Shown here one piece after another: positions 8,308 to 16,465 of a DNA stretch of 53,339 bases. The notes under the pieces were generated by a model that saw nothing but the letters and a program-made list of their open reading frames with translations, was not told where the DNA came from and made no database searches. The DNA comes from Alistipes senegalensis (GTDB taxonomy: Bacteria > Bacillota > Clostridia > Oscillospirales > Ruminococcaceae). How positions within the stretch are numbered: position 1 is the first letter of the stretch; the number at the start of each line of letters is the position of its first letter. The translations under genes and the position numbers were made by a program. Where the stretch lies: contig JAMPEF010000009.1 of assembly GCA_023665275.1 (NCBI GenBank), positions 1 to 53,339 on the forward strand, in the 5' to 3' direction.

Positions 8308-10661
8308 TCCCGTATGACCTCACCGGAAAAGTACTTTTCTTTCCGGTGAGACATCATAGTCCGGTGTGTTCATATCAGCTCATACGGACTATTAAAGAAT
8401 ATCAGCCGGAAATAATCCTTATTGAAGGTCCTGAAAATGCAAATAGTCTTATTCCGGTACTTACCGACGAAAAAACTAAACCTCCGGTAGCGATATATTA
8501 TTACTATAAGGATACTAAAAAACTTGTTAGCGACGACGGCACGGACTATAAATGTTACTATCCGTTTTTGTATTCGTCACCGGAGTATAATGCCATGAAA
8601 CAGGCTGTCCGCATGGGTATTCCGGCGGAATTTATCGACTTGCCGTATTGTGACATTCTGATAAATACCACCGAACAGAAAGGCTTACGGAAAAATACTG
8701 ACAAACACAGTTACGCCGACGATACACGGCTTATCCAAAGCAAATTCTATGAAAGACTTTGTGAAAATACAAACGTCCGGAATTTTGAGGAGTTCTGGGA
8801 AAAATATTTTGAAATAGCCGGAATTTATCTCACACCGGAAAATTTCGTCAAGCAAATGCATACATACTGCATTATAACCCGTGCGGAGACCACTCCGGAA
8901 GAAATGCAGTCCGACGGTACAACAGCCCGTGAAAGTCATATGGCTAAGCGGATAATGGAGGCTATGGAAAAATATAATAAAGTTCTTGTCGTGACCGGTG
9001 GTTTTCATAGCAAGGGAATTTATGACATGATTAACTCCGGAAAGATAAAATCTCCGAAATTGCGTAAAATTCCGGCAAATCAGCACGGTTGTTATCCTAT
9101 GGCTTACTCCTATGAATCAGCGGACGCACTTCATGGCTATGCTTCCGGCATGAATTATCCTGCTTTCTATGATTCAGTAATAACGAAACTTCTTGAAAAT
9201 AATTCACCGGAAAATATCTATAATGACCTTACTTTTGATTTGCTCATACAGACCGCAAAACAGACTAATAAAAAAGATATTCCCGTATCAATAGCCGATG
9301 TGACTTCAGCAAAAACTCTTATGGATGGTCTTTCAGCGTTAAGAAATTCCCGACAGTCCGGTATGTATGAACTTTCCGACGCTGTAACAAGTACTTTCAT
9401 AAAGGGTGAAAAAACTATATCTTCTTCATTACCGCTTGACATTCTCCGGAGACTTGCCACCGGTAAGGAAGTAGGCTACATAGGGGATAAAACACACGTA
9501 CCGCCACTGATAACGGACTTTGAGGAGCAGGCTAAAAAATACCGTCTCAAAATAAATGACGTCACTAAAAACGACGTTGAAGTATCATTATTCACGACAC
9601 AAAAGGGCATGGAGTTAAGTCGTTTTCTGCACAGAATGGATTTTCTTGATACGGGCTTTGCAGTAATGCGTAAAGGTCGTGACTTACACAATAATACCGG
9701 AAAAAGCCGTGTCCGTGAGGAGTGGCGTTATGCACGTACTCCCGAAACTGATGCGTCACTGATTGACCATACAACAGACGGCTTTACGATTGAAGAAGCC
9801 TGTACTACTGTTGCGGTACGCCGTCTCCGTGACAGTATGCGCTGTGAAACAGCCGCCGGAATTGCTGTTGACTGTTTTCTGATGGGAATACCTCTGAAAC
9901 AGTCCGAAACTGAACTTATTGATGAAATACTTACGAATGACGGCGATTTCTTTTCAGTCGGAAACGGTCTCCGGAGTTTTGAAACGCTGAACAGTCTGCA
10001 ACAACTGTATAATTTTTCTGACAGTTCGTCACTTGAATATATCCGACAGTGCTTTGAAAAGCTGATAATTTCATTACCGGCAATGGCTGGTGTATCATCT
10101 GACCGTGCAGGTGAAGTTATTTCCGTACTTAAAACAATGTATGGCATAGCAGGTAATATTTTACCGGAAGAACTTTCAGTTTTTGCAGAAACACTTGATG
10201 TCATGGCATGGGCGGAAAATAAAGAACCGTCCGTATATGGTGCGGTATCGGGTTTGCTGTATGCCATTGACTCCGGACGACGTGTTGACGCTGAAAAAGC
10301 TATGTCCGGATATCTTACCGGAACTGTCGAAATAAAAAAACAGGGTGCAGATTTTTTAAAAGGTCTTTTCAACACGGCAAGAGATATTGTTTTATCTGAT
10401 GATTCTTTCCTGAAAATGACCGATACCCTTATAACTGATATGGAATACGGCGATTTCATGGAAATATTGCCGTCAATGCGACTTGCATTCAGCTATTTTG
10501 CACCGGCGGAAATTCAGGATACCGCAAAGGCTGTCGCTGAACTGCATAACGTAAACACATATGATATAATGAAACACAAGGCAATTGATGAAAATATGTT
10601 TATTTTTGGCAATAATCTTGATAATGAAATATTTGAAAGACTGTCATTTAAAAAGGAGTGA
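8268..10661 (+). CDS. DUF5682 family protein, YehM-like
   Basis: A 797-residue protein that opens with the DUF5682 signature: FFPVRHHSP (about 25-33), then IILIEGPENA, and later VVTGGFHSKG. The conserved His, Glu and later His resemble the pattern of the TraB/ChaN/EreA-type fold, which suggests a metal-dependent hydrolase-like active site, but this is inference. The rest is helical and unassigned. The ATG at 8268 lies inside the MoxR gene in another frame, giving a 40-base overlap; no later start would keep the RHHSP motif. The E. coli counterpart in the YehL neighbourhood is YehM. The kinase gene follows after 4 bases. Confidence 0.8.
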   Translation: MEKIFRNSKTAEVIPYDLTGKVLFFPVRHHSPVCSYQLIRTIKEYQPEIILIEGPENANSLIPVLTDEKTKPPVAIYYYYKDTKKLVSDDGTDYKCYYPFLYSSPEYNAMKQAVRMGIPAEFIDLPYCDILINTTEQKGLRKNTDKHSYADDTRLIQSKFYERLCENTNVRNFEEFWEKYFEIAGIYLTPENFVKQMHTYCIITRAETTPEEMQSDGTTARESHMAKRIMEAMEKYNKVLVVTGGFHSKGIYDMINSGKIKSPKLRKIPANQHGCYPMAYSYESADALHGYASGMNYPAFYDSVITKLLENNSPENIYNDLTFDLLIQTAKQTNKKDIPVSIADVTSAKTLMDGLSALRNSRQSGMYELSDAVTSTFIKGEKTISSSLPLDILRRLATGKEVGYIGDKTHVPPLITDFEEQAKKYRLKINDVTKNDVEVSLFTTQKGMELSRFLHRMDFLDTGFAVMRKGRDLHNNTGKSRVREEWRYARTPETDASLIDHTTDGFTIEEACTTVAVRRLRDSMRCETAAGIAVDCFLMGIPLKQSETELIDEILTNDGDFFSVGNGLRSFETLNSLQQLYNFSDSSSLEYIRQCFEKLIISLPAMAGVSSDRAGEVISVLKTMYGIAGNILPEELSVFAETLDVMAWAENKEPSVYGAVSGLLYAIDSGRRVDAEKAMSGYLTGTVEIKKQGADFLKGLFNTARDIVLSDDSFLKMTDTLITDMEYGDFMEILPSMRLAFSYFAPAEIQDTAKAVAELHNVNTYDIMKHKAIDENMFIFGNNLDNEIFERLSFKKE

Positions 10662-10665
10662 AAAA

Positions 10666-11337
10666 ATGGGAAAATTAATCGTTATAGAGGGTCTTGATGG
10701 CAGTGGTAAGCATACACAGGCGGTGCGTCTTTATGAATATATTCAGAGTGCCGGCAAGGCTGTTAAACTTGTTTCATTTCCGGATTATGAAAGTCCGTCG
10801 TCGTCTCTTGTCAAGATGTATCTTGCGGGAGATTTCGGAAAAAATGCCGATTCTGTCAATCCTTATGCCGCATCAACGTTCTATGCGGTAGACAGGTTCG
10901 CAAGTTTCCGTACTAAATGGCATGATTTCTATGAAAACGGCGGTATTGTTATTGCCGACAGATACACTACTTCAAATGCCGTACATCAATGTGCAAAACT
11001 TCCGCCGGAGCAGTGGGACAGTTTCATTGAATGGCTTACGGAATTTGAATACAGATATATCGGCATTCCTGAACCGGATATGGTTATATATCTCCGGACA
11101 GATACCGGAGTAAGTCAGAAACTTATGTCTGAACGGTATAACAGTGACGAATCTAAAAAGGATATTCATGAACGTGACATGGAGTATCTCACACGGTCAC
11201 AGCGTTCAGCTGATTACTGTGCGGAAAAAATGCACTGGTATACTATACAATGCTCTCAAAATGGCGTTATGCGCTCCGTGAAAAGCATTGCAGCAGAAAT
11301 TAAAAATTTTACATATAGTAATAATTTATACATATAA
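10666..11337 (+). CDS. thymidylate-kinase-like nucleoside monophosphate kinase
   Basis: A 223-residue P-loop kinase of the thymidylate kinase fold. The P-loop is GLDGSGKHTQ (about 9-18), followed by the FPDYESP substrate segment, the DRYTTSNAVHQ motif (thymidylate kinases have DRY/F with a following Ser/Gln), and a lid-like stretch around ERYNSDESKKDIHE. The family phosphorylates dTMP to dTDP. Variation in the lid and the His after the P-loop Lys leave room for a different substrate. The ATG at 10666 has AAAAAGGAG upstream, overlapping the end of the DUF5682 gene, so it is the last gene of the YehP-YehM-like operon. Whether it is functionally part of that system or only co-transcribed is open. 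Confidence 0.8.
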   Translation: MGKLIVIEGLDGSGKHTQAVRLYEYIQSAGKAVKLVSFPDYESPSSSLVKMYLAGDFGKNADSVNPYAASTFYAVDRFASFRTKWHDFYENGGIVIADRYTTSNAVHQCAKLPPEQWDSFIEWLTEFEYRYIGIPEPDMVIYLRTDTGVSQKLMSERYNSDESKKDIHERDMEYLTRSQRSADYCAEKMHWYTIQCSQNGVMRSVKSIAAEIKNFTYSNNLYI

Positions 11338-11655
11338 AATAGTCATTGCGTTATATATTTTTCGTCATAGCAGTATTCCGGATTGTCATAAATGACGAAA
11401 ATAAGCCGAATTTTAAAAAAGGCTTGATTTTTGTGAATTTATGTGATAAAATAGTTAAAAGACGTTATCTATGATATTTGCCGGAAAATGCCTTTTTGTC
11501 GGTAAAAAAAGGAATCAGAAAATATATATTGACATTATTCCGGCACTGTGGTATAATGTCATTACCGCTGAAAAAGTAGGCAGGTTTGGTATTATTATAA
11601 CGTTTTATCAGGTTTTTTTATCTTAAGGATACTTGTTTTACAGAGGGGGAGTAAA
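11338..11655. other. 318-bp intergenic region before the sugar transferase
   Basis: No gene is seen here. It holds an inverted repeat TTTTCGTCAT (11359-11368) / ATGACGAAAA (11392-11401), then a weak terminator-like stem AAGCC/GGCTT followed by GATTTTT (about 11403-11434) that could end the upstream operon. The consensus promoter at 11529-11557 and a leader of about 90 bases follow. The leader shows no riboswitch I recognise. Confidence 0.6.
11529..11557 (+). promoter_or_regulatory. perfect-consensus sigma-A promoter of the sugar transferase
   Basis: TTGACA (11529-11534), a 17-bp spacer and TATAAT (11552-11557), both boxes perfect. Transcription should start near 11564, leaving an untranslated leader of about 90 bases. 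Confidence 0.88.
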
Positions 11656-12462
11656 ATGCAGGCTAATGTTTTAAACACCGGCAATGCTATGATTGAAAAT
11701 GATTTCAACGGCGAGGCAAGAAAAATACTTGAAAGCAAAAAAAACAAAGAGGGCGTCAAGGATTATCCTATGCTTGATTTCAACAAAAAAGACCTTGAAG
11801 ACCTCAGAAAACGTGTTTGTGAAACACTTGAACATTCCAAGGTGAAACCGGCAGGAAGTAAGCTCTATGAAATAGCAAAAAGGGCTTTTGATGTGACGGT
11901 TTCAGCGTGTGCTGTAGTTCTTCTTACAATTCCTGTTTCATGTTTTGCACTTGCTATATATCTTGATGACGGTGGTAATCCGTTTTTCGTTCAGGTGAGA
12001 CTTACCAAAAACGGTAAACCCTTTAAAATGTATAAGCTCCGTTCAATGTGCATAGATGCAGAAGAAAAATTTGCAGAAGTACAGAAAGCAAATAAATGTG
12101 ATGGTCTTGCATTCAAGAGCGATGACGACCCGAGAATTACTAAGATAGGTAAGTTTATAAGAAAAACTTCAATTGATGAAATCCCACAGTTCCTTAACGT
12201 TCTTATGGGCGATATGTCATTAATAGGTCCACGTCCGCCACTTCCAAGGGAAGTATATCTCTATTCACCGGAACAGATGGACAGACTACTTGTAAAAACC
12301 GGTCTTGCCTGTACGTGTCAGACAGAGGGCAGAAGCGATATGCCTTTTGACGAATGGGTGGCTACCGATATTGACTACATAAAAAACAGAAGTTTTGGGG
12401 TTGACATTAAAATACTTATTAAAATGATTATTGCAGTTCTTAAACGCAAGGGCGCAAAATAA
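11656..12462 (+). CDS. bacterial sugar transferase (undecaprenyl-phosphate glycosyl-1-phosphate transferase type)
   Basis: A 268-residue membrane-anchored phosphoglycosyltransferase. A hydrophilic N-terminal tail of about 70 residues precedes KRAFDVTVS and one hydrophobic segment (about 78-98). The catalytic domain follows with FKMYKLRSMC, DDPRITKIGKFIRKTSIDE and the GDMSLIGPRPPLPRE block, the hallmark of the WcaJ/EpsL-type family. Such enzymes move a sugar-1-phosphate from a nucleotide sugar to undecaprenyl phosphate as the first step of exopolysaccharide or glycoprotein glycan synthesis. GAGGGGGA lies 6 bases before the ATG. It is alone, with a perfect promoter and a strong terminator, rather than inside a polysaccharide cluster, which suggests a constitutive stand-alone initiator. 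Confidence 0.9.
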   Translation: MQANVLNTGNAMIENDFNGEARKILESKKNKEGVKDYPMLDFNKKDLEDLRKRVCETLEHSKVKPAGSKLYEIAKRAFDVTVSACAVVLLTIPVSCFALAIYLDDGGNPFFVQVRLTKNGKPFKMYKLRSMCIDAEEKFAEVQKANKCDGLAFKSDDDPRITKIGKFIRKTSIDEIPQFLNVLMGDMSLIGPRPPLPREVYLYSPEQMDRLLVKTGLACTCQTEGRSDMPFDEWVATDIDYIKNRSFGVDIKILIKMIIAVLKRKGAK

Positions 12463-12468
12463 AAAAAT

Positions 12469-12500
12469 TTCCGGACAGGTTAAACCGTCCGGATTTTTTA
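12469..12500. terminator. bidirectional terminator between sugar transferase and patatin genes
   Basis: TCCGGAC (12470-12476) pairs with GTCCGGA (12487-12493), with a GGTTAAAC-type loop. A T-run follows on the plus strand and an A-run precedes it, so it can serve both converging genes. Confidence 0.88.
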
Positions 12501-12502
12501 TA

Positions 12503-13396
12503 TTAAAGAGTGTAAATCATATAGGCTATTTTGTCACGATATTTGGCAGTATCTCTGTAGCCCAGTTCCATATCAGCCTGTACTTTTACCGGATTGAGAT
12601 TTAGCGTTCCGGTCAGGAAATTTCCAAGACTGCGTGACGGGAATATATTTATAATATTTGCGTCTTTCATGTAATCCTGATTCGATATATTATACTCCCG
12701 TTTAAGATGTACGACGATAATATTACGATAGCCGTTATCATAAAGACAGCCCACAGGAGTATTGCTCACATCTCCGGCAACACCGCCGTCAAAATAATTT
12801 ATACCATTGATTTCCACGCCGTCCGTACCCGTATAGACTACCGGCAATGTCGATGATGCAAGAATAATTTTTTTCTGTGTTTGCGGAAAATAGTCATTCA
12901 GTGCAAAAATTTTGGGATTTGTTATTGCGTCTGTGCAAATGACGTATAATTTACGGCGTATTCTGTTGAAAATAACATGATCGTCAATAAGGTCGGCTAT
13001 TTTTTCCTGATTGAAAGGCAGTCCCTCACGGATAAATTCCATAAGTCCGTTGCCACGTGTAAAAGTGCGGAATAAATTTACTCCGTTTGAAACTGCACGG
13101 TCAAGAGGGTTTGAGAATGTCAGGGTCGGAAGATTGTTATAAGGCAATATCGCTTTTGAAATACGGTTTGTATCCGGATTGAGCAGGTCTGTTATTTTTA
13201 GATTGCTCCATATTTCTTCAGCGTATTCAGCGCCCTGACTTTCCAGCAGAGCAGCATTAAGCGCACCGACAGAAGTTCCGGCTATAGCATCTATATAGGG
13301 AAGCGCACCCATATCTGAAAGTGCTTTGTATACGCCTATTTCATAAGCCCCTTTAGCACCGCCCCCACTTAATACAAGTCCGATTTTTCCTGACAT
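12503..13396 (-). CDS. patatin-like phospholipase
   Basis: A 297-residue patatin-family lipid acyl hydrolase. The oxyanion-hole loop is SGGGAKGAYE (10-19), the nucleophile elbow is G40-T-S42-V-G44, and the second member of the Ser-Asp dyad is in FDGGVAGD near residue 200. There is no signal peptide, so it is probably cytoplasmic or membrane-peripheral, acting on membrane phospholipids or acylglycerols. It is the third gene of a dapF-dapL-patatin operon, starting 16 bases after dapL, with AAAGGAG before the ATG. The link with diaminopimelate synthesis may be transcriptional only. Confidence 0.88.
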   Translation of the reverse strand: MSGKIGLVLSGGGAKGAYEIGVYKALSDMGALPYIDAIAGTSVGALNAALLESQGAEYAEEIWSNLKITDLLNPDTNRISKAILPYNNLPTLTFSNPLDRAVSNGVNLFRTFTRGNGLMEFIREGLPFNQEKIADLIDDHVIFNRIRRKLYVICTDAITNPKIFALNDYFPQTQKKIILASSTLPVVYTGTDGVEINGINYFDGGVAGDVSNTPVGCLYDNGYRNIIVVHLKREYNISNQDYMKDANIINIFPSRSLGNFLTGTLNLNPVKVQADMELGYRDTAKYRDKIAYMIYTL

Positions 13397-13412
13397 ATTT
13401 AAAAACTCCTTT

Positions 13413-14627
13413 TTATTTCTTTAATTCACTGAGAAGTTTTCTGAAACGTTCCATAGCCTCAATGGTACGCTGTCTGTCGCCGAAAGCTGTAAGTCTGAAC
13501 CAACCTTCACCGTTCTTTCCGAATCCAGCCCCTGGAGTGCCGACAACTGCTATCTTTTCAAGCATAGTATCGAAAAATTCCCAGCTACCCATACCACACG
13601 GACATTTAAACCATATATATGGTGAGTTTATACCGCCGGTGAACTTGACACCCAGTTCTGACATTGTATCGGATATTATACGTGCATTTTCCTGATAGTA
13701 GGAAATGTTTTCGTGAATCTGTTTCATTCCCTCTTCTGTGAAGACAGCTTCCGCACCACGCTGTACCGGATATGAAACGCCGTTGAATTTACTTCCCTGA
13801 CGTCTGCCCCATATCTGAGATACAGAAACTTCCGTACCATCGCTTGCGGTGACGGTGAGTGCGTCCGGAATTACAGTATAACCGCATCTCATACCCGTGA
13901 AACCGGCTGTCTTAGAAAGCGAACACATTTCAATAGCTACTTCCTTTGCACCCTCAACACAGAAAATACTTCTTGGTATGTCGGGGTCAGTAATAAATGC
14001 CTCATACGCTGAATCATAGATGATTACGGCGTTATTTTTCTTTGCATAGTCAATCCATACGGCAAGCTGTTCACGGGTATATACCGAACCTGTAGGATTA
14101 TTCGGCGAACACAGATAGATAATATCGGCGTGTACGTCGTAATCCGGCATAGCTGCGAAACCGTTTTCCTCGTTTGAATCGGCATAGATAACTTTTCTGC
14201 CGTTCATTAAGTTTGAATCGACGTATACCGGATATGCAGGGTCAGTGACAAGTATAATATTATCGTCTCCGAAAATATCAACGATATTTCCGCAATCGCT
14301 TTTTGCGCCATCGTTTATGCGGATTTCGTCCGGTGTGACATCAGCACCGAAAGACTTATAATAACCTGATACGGCATTTTTCAGAAAGTCATAACCTGCA
14401 CCGCTGTCCTCGTAACCTTTGAAAGTTTCTTTTACACCCATTTCGTCACAAGCCTTTTTCATGGCATCAACGACAACGGGAGCTATCGGAAGTGTAACAT
14501 CACCGATACCCATGCGGATAATATCGGCGTCGGGATTTGCCTGTTTAAAGGAATTTATTTTTTTAGCTATATTTATAAATAAATAATTTTTTTCCAGTTT
14601 AAGAAAATTTTCATTTAGTTTCGGCAT
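13413..14627 (-). CDS. dapL: LL-diaminopimelate aminotransferase
   Basis: A 404-residue class I/II PLP aminotransferase that converts tetrahydrodipicolinate directly to LL-diaminopimelate with glutamate as donor. Seen are the N-terminal NYLFINIAKKINSF and IRMGIGDVTLP segments characteristic of DapL, the SPNNPTG motif, and the PLP lysine K239 in SLSKTAGFTGMRCGY. Its start overlaps the last 13 bases of dapF, the enzyme for the next step, so the pair is translationally coupled. A separate Ddh gene at 31756 gives the cell a second route to meso-diaminopimelate. Confidence 0.95.
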   Translation of the reverse strand: MPKLNENFLKLEKNYLFINIAKKINSFKQANPDADIIRMGIGDVTLPIAPVVVDAMKKACDEMGVKETFKGYEDSGAGYDFLKNAVSGYYKSFGADVTPDEIRINDGAKSDCGNIVDIFGDDNIILVTDPAYPVYVDSNLMNGRKVIYADSNEENGFAAMPDYDVHADIIYLCSPNNPTGSVYTREQLAVWIDYAKKNNAVIIYDSAYEAFITDPDIPRSIFCVEGAKEVAIEMCSLSKTAGFTGMRCGYTVIPDALTVTASDGTEVSVSQIWGRRQGSKFNGVSYPVQRGAEAVFTEEGMKQIHENISYYQENARIISDTMSELGVKFTGGINSPYIWFKCPCGMGSWEFFDTMLEKIAVVGTPGAGFGKNGEGWFRLTAFGDRQRTIEAMERFRKLLSELKK

Positions 14628-15493
14628 ATGACATTCTCCTTTTTTGAGTTGATAAATTCTTCAGAAATATTTCCGTCACATATGTATTCAGCTTCACCGG
14701 TCATCATAACAGTGCCATCAGATTTGTATGTTATATGGAGGTCACCGCCTCGTAAGTGTACAAGTACTTCCTCGTCATACGGACATATGCCGTTGAGGAC
14801 AGCAGCCACTACAGTAGCACACGTACCAGTACCGCAAGCGAAAGTCTCACCGCTACCACGTTCCCATACACGCATCTTGAGTGTGTGACTGTCTATTACC
14901 TCACAGAACTCAGTATTAACACGGTTCGGGAAGATTTCGTGGTTTTCAAAATCAGTACCGATTTTTTCAAGATTCAGACTGTCCACATCGTCCGTGAAAA
15001 TGACAGCGTGCGGATTTCCCATAGAAACGCAAGTCATGTTATATGTTTTTCCGGCTACCGAAACAGGCTGATTTATAAATCTTTCAAGATTTGATTTCAC
15101 CGGAATTTCAATCGGCTTCAGAATAGCTTTTCCCATATCAACCTGAACCAGATTTACTTTATTGTCCTTGATAAAAAGTTTCAGATATTTTATACCAGAA
15201 TTGGTTTCAAGCGTAATATCGGTTTTTGTGGTCATGCCCATGTCATAGACATATTTTCCGATACAGCGTGTAGCATTACCGCACATCATGGCTTCCGAAC
15301 CGTCGGCATTAAAAATCCTCATACGGAAATCCGCTTTATCGGAGGGCATAATAAGTACAAGACCATCAGAACCTATGCCCTTGTGTCTGTCGCTTACGAT
15401 AACCGAAACTTTTTCCGGTTCTTCGACTGTTTCATTGAAACAGTTCACATAGATATAGTCATTGCCTATACCGTGCATTTTAGAAAATTTCAT
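14615..15493 (-). CDS. dapF: diaminopimelate epimerase
   Basis: A 292-residue epimerase that interconverts LL- and meso-diaminopimelate for peptidoglycan and lysine. Both active-site cysteines are present: C71 in MMCGNATRC and the second in GETFACGTGTC. The HGIGNDYIYV start and the RHKGIGSDGLV motif are typical. The ATG at 15493 is chosen for the AGGAGT 7 bases upstream; a longer in-frame start at 15586 would fall on the -35 box of its own promoter. It is first in the dapF-dapL-patatin operon, divergent from the RlaP-like gene. Confidence 0.95.
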   Translation of the reverse strand: MKFSKMHGIGNDYIYVNCFNETVEEPEKVSVIVSDRHKGIGSDGLVLIMPSDKADFRMRIFNADGSEAMMCGNATRCIGKYVYDMGMTTKTDITLETNSGIKYLKLFIKDNKVNLVQVDMGKAILKPIEIPVKSNLERFINQPVSVAGKTYNMTCVSMGNPHAVIFTDDVDSLNLEKIGTDFENHEIFPNRVNTEFCEVIDSHTLKMRVWERGSGETFACGTGTCATVVAAVLNGICPYDEEVLVHLRGGDLHITYKSDGTVMMTGEAEYICDGNISEEFINSKKENVICRN

Positions 15494-15562
15494 AATAATT
15501 ACTCCTTTGTGACTTATCAGGAGATGACGGCAAAAACTGCTGACATTTTTTCCGCCGGTAAT

Positions 15563-15591
15563 ATTATACAACATTTTTTTTACCATGTCAA
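15563..15591 (-). promoter_or_regulatory. perfect-consensus promoter of dapF-dapL-patatin
   Basis: Reading leftward: TTGACA (15591-15586), a 17-bp spacer and TATAAT (15568-15563). The leader is about 65 bases. Confidence 0.85.
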
Positions 15592-15611
15592 GACAATAAT
15601 TGAAATTTCCG

Positions 15612-15640
15612 TTGACATGACCAATCAGAAATGATAAAAT
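15612..15640 (+). promoter_or_regulatory. promoter of the RlaP-like gene
   Basis: TTGACA (15612-15617), a 17-bp spacer and TAAAAT (15635-15640). The start site would lie only about 12 bases before the ATG, giving a very short leader that just holds the GAGGTG ribosome site. Confidence 0.55.
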
Positions 15641-15658
15641 ATAATCTGAGGTGATTAT

Positions 15659-16417
15659 ATGTCAATACAGGAAAACATTCTTGAAAAACTGATTACAACC
15701 GGAAAAACCGAAAATATTAAAGTTCTCCATGCGATAGAGTCGGGAAGTCGTGCGTGGGGTTTTGCCTCACCGGACAGTGATTATGACGTAAGATTTATTT
15801 ATGTACGTCCAAAAAATTATTATCTTCGTCTTGAAAAGACCCGTGATGTCATTGAATGTGAACTCAATGACATTTACGACATAAACGGTTGGGATATTGC
15901 AAAAACACTCCGGCTGTTGCATAATTCTAATCCTACTGTCTTTGAATGGATTCATTCTCCGATAGTCTACAGTACGCATGACATAATAAAACAACTTACT
16001 CCGGAAATTGACAGTTTTTTTTCGTGCAAATCCGGAATCTATCATTATATAAGTACAGCACTTTCAAACAGTAGGTATCTTAAACCGGAACATATAAAAT
16101 ATAAAAAATACTTCTATGTGATACGTCCGGTTATGGCTTGTCTGTGGATTCTTGAAAATAAAACTCCACCGCCGGTGCTTTTCAGCGAACTTGTCAACGC
16201 CGTAGCGGACGAAAATATAAAACCCATCATTGCCGAACTTATCCGCATAAAGACTGAAATTCCCGAAACTGCAACGGGAAAACATATTCCGGAGCTGGAC
16301 AGTTACATAGAAAAAAATATAGTAAATATAAAAAAATATGCCGGTTCAATGTCAGATGACCGTAAAAACAACTGGTCTGAAATAAATGAAATGTTCCTTA
16401 AATGTCTTGATATTTAG
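15659..16417 (+). CDS. RlaP-type nucleotidyltransferase (DNA polymerase beta superfamily)
   Basis: A 252-residue protein with the nucleotidyltransferase signature G29-S30-R31-AWGF followed by D39-x-D41-x-D43 (SDYDVR). A second conserved region with FEWIHSPIVY and KKYFYVIRPVMAC is characteristic of the predicted nucleotidyltransferase family PF10127 (RlaP). Members have been linked by genomic context to RNA repair, but substrates are not established to my knowledge. The ATG follows GAGGTG. The gene is monocistronic between a divergent promoter and a terminator. A Pnkp RNA-repair enzyme lies at the right end of this window, but 34 kb away. Confidence 0.8.
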   Translation: MSIQENILEKLITTGKTENIKVLHAIESGSRAWGFASPDSDYDVRFIYVRPKNYYLRLEKTRDVIECELNDIYDINGWDIAKTLRLLHNSNPTVFEWIHSPIVYSTHDIIKQLTPEIDSFFSCKSGIYHYISTALSNSRYLKPEHIKYKKYFYVIRPVMACLWILENKTPPPVLFSELVNAVADENIKPIIAELIRIKTEIPETATGKHIPELDSYIEKNIVNIKKYAGSMSDDRKNNWSEINEMFLKCLDI

Positions 16418-16418
16418 T

Positions 16419-16455
16419 CAAAAACTCCCCGTCATGCGACAGGGAGTTTTTTTGT
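16419..16455. terminator. bidirectional terminator between RlaP-like and GH3 genes
   Basis: AAAAACTCCC(C)GTC / GAC(A)GGGAGTTTTTTT with an ATGC loop. T-runs occur on both strands, so it suits both converging genes. Confidence 0.88.
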
Positions 16456-16465
16456 ATTTCGTATG

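Noticed and set aside
11359..11401. TTTTCGTCAT/ATGACGAAAA inverted repeat as a terminator or riboswitch
   Set aside because: The loop is about 23 bases with no T-run after the stem, and it matches no riboswitch class I know; it is noted only in the intergenic description.
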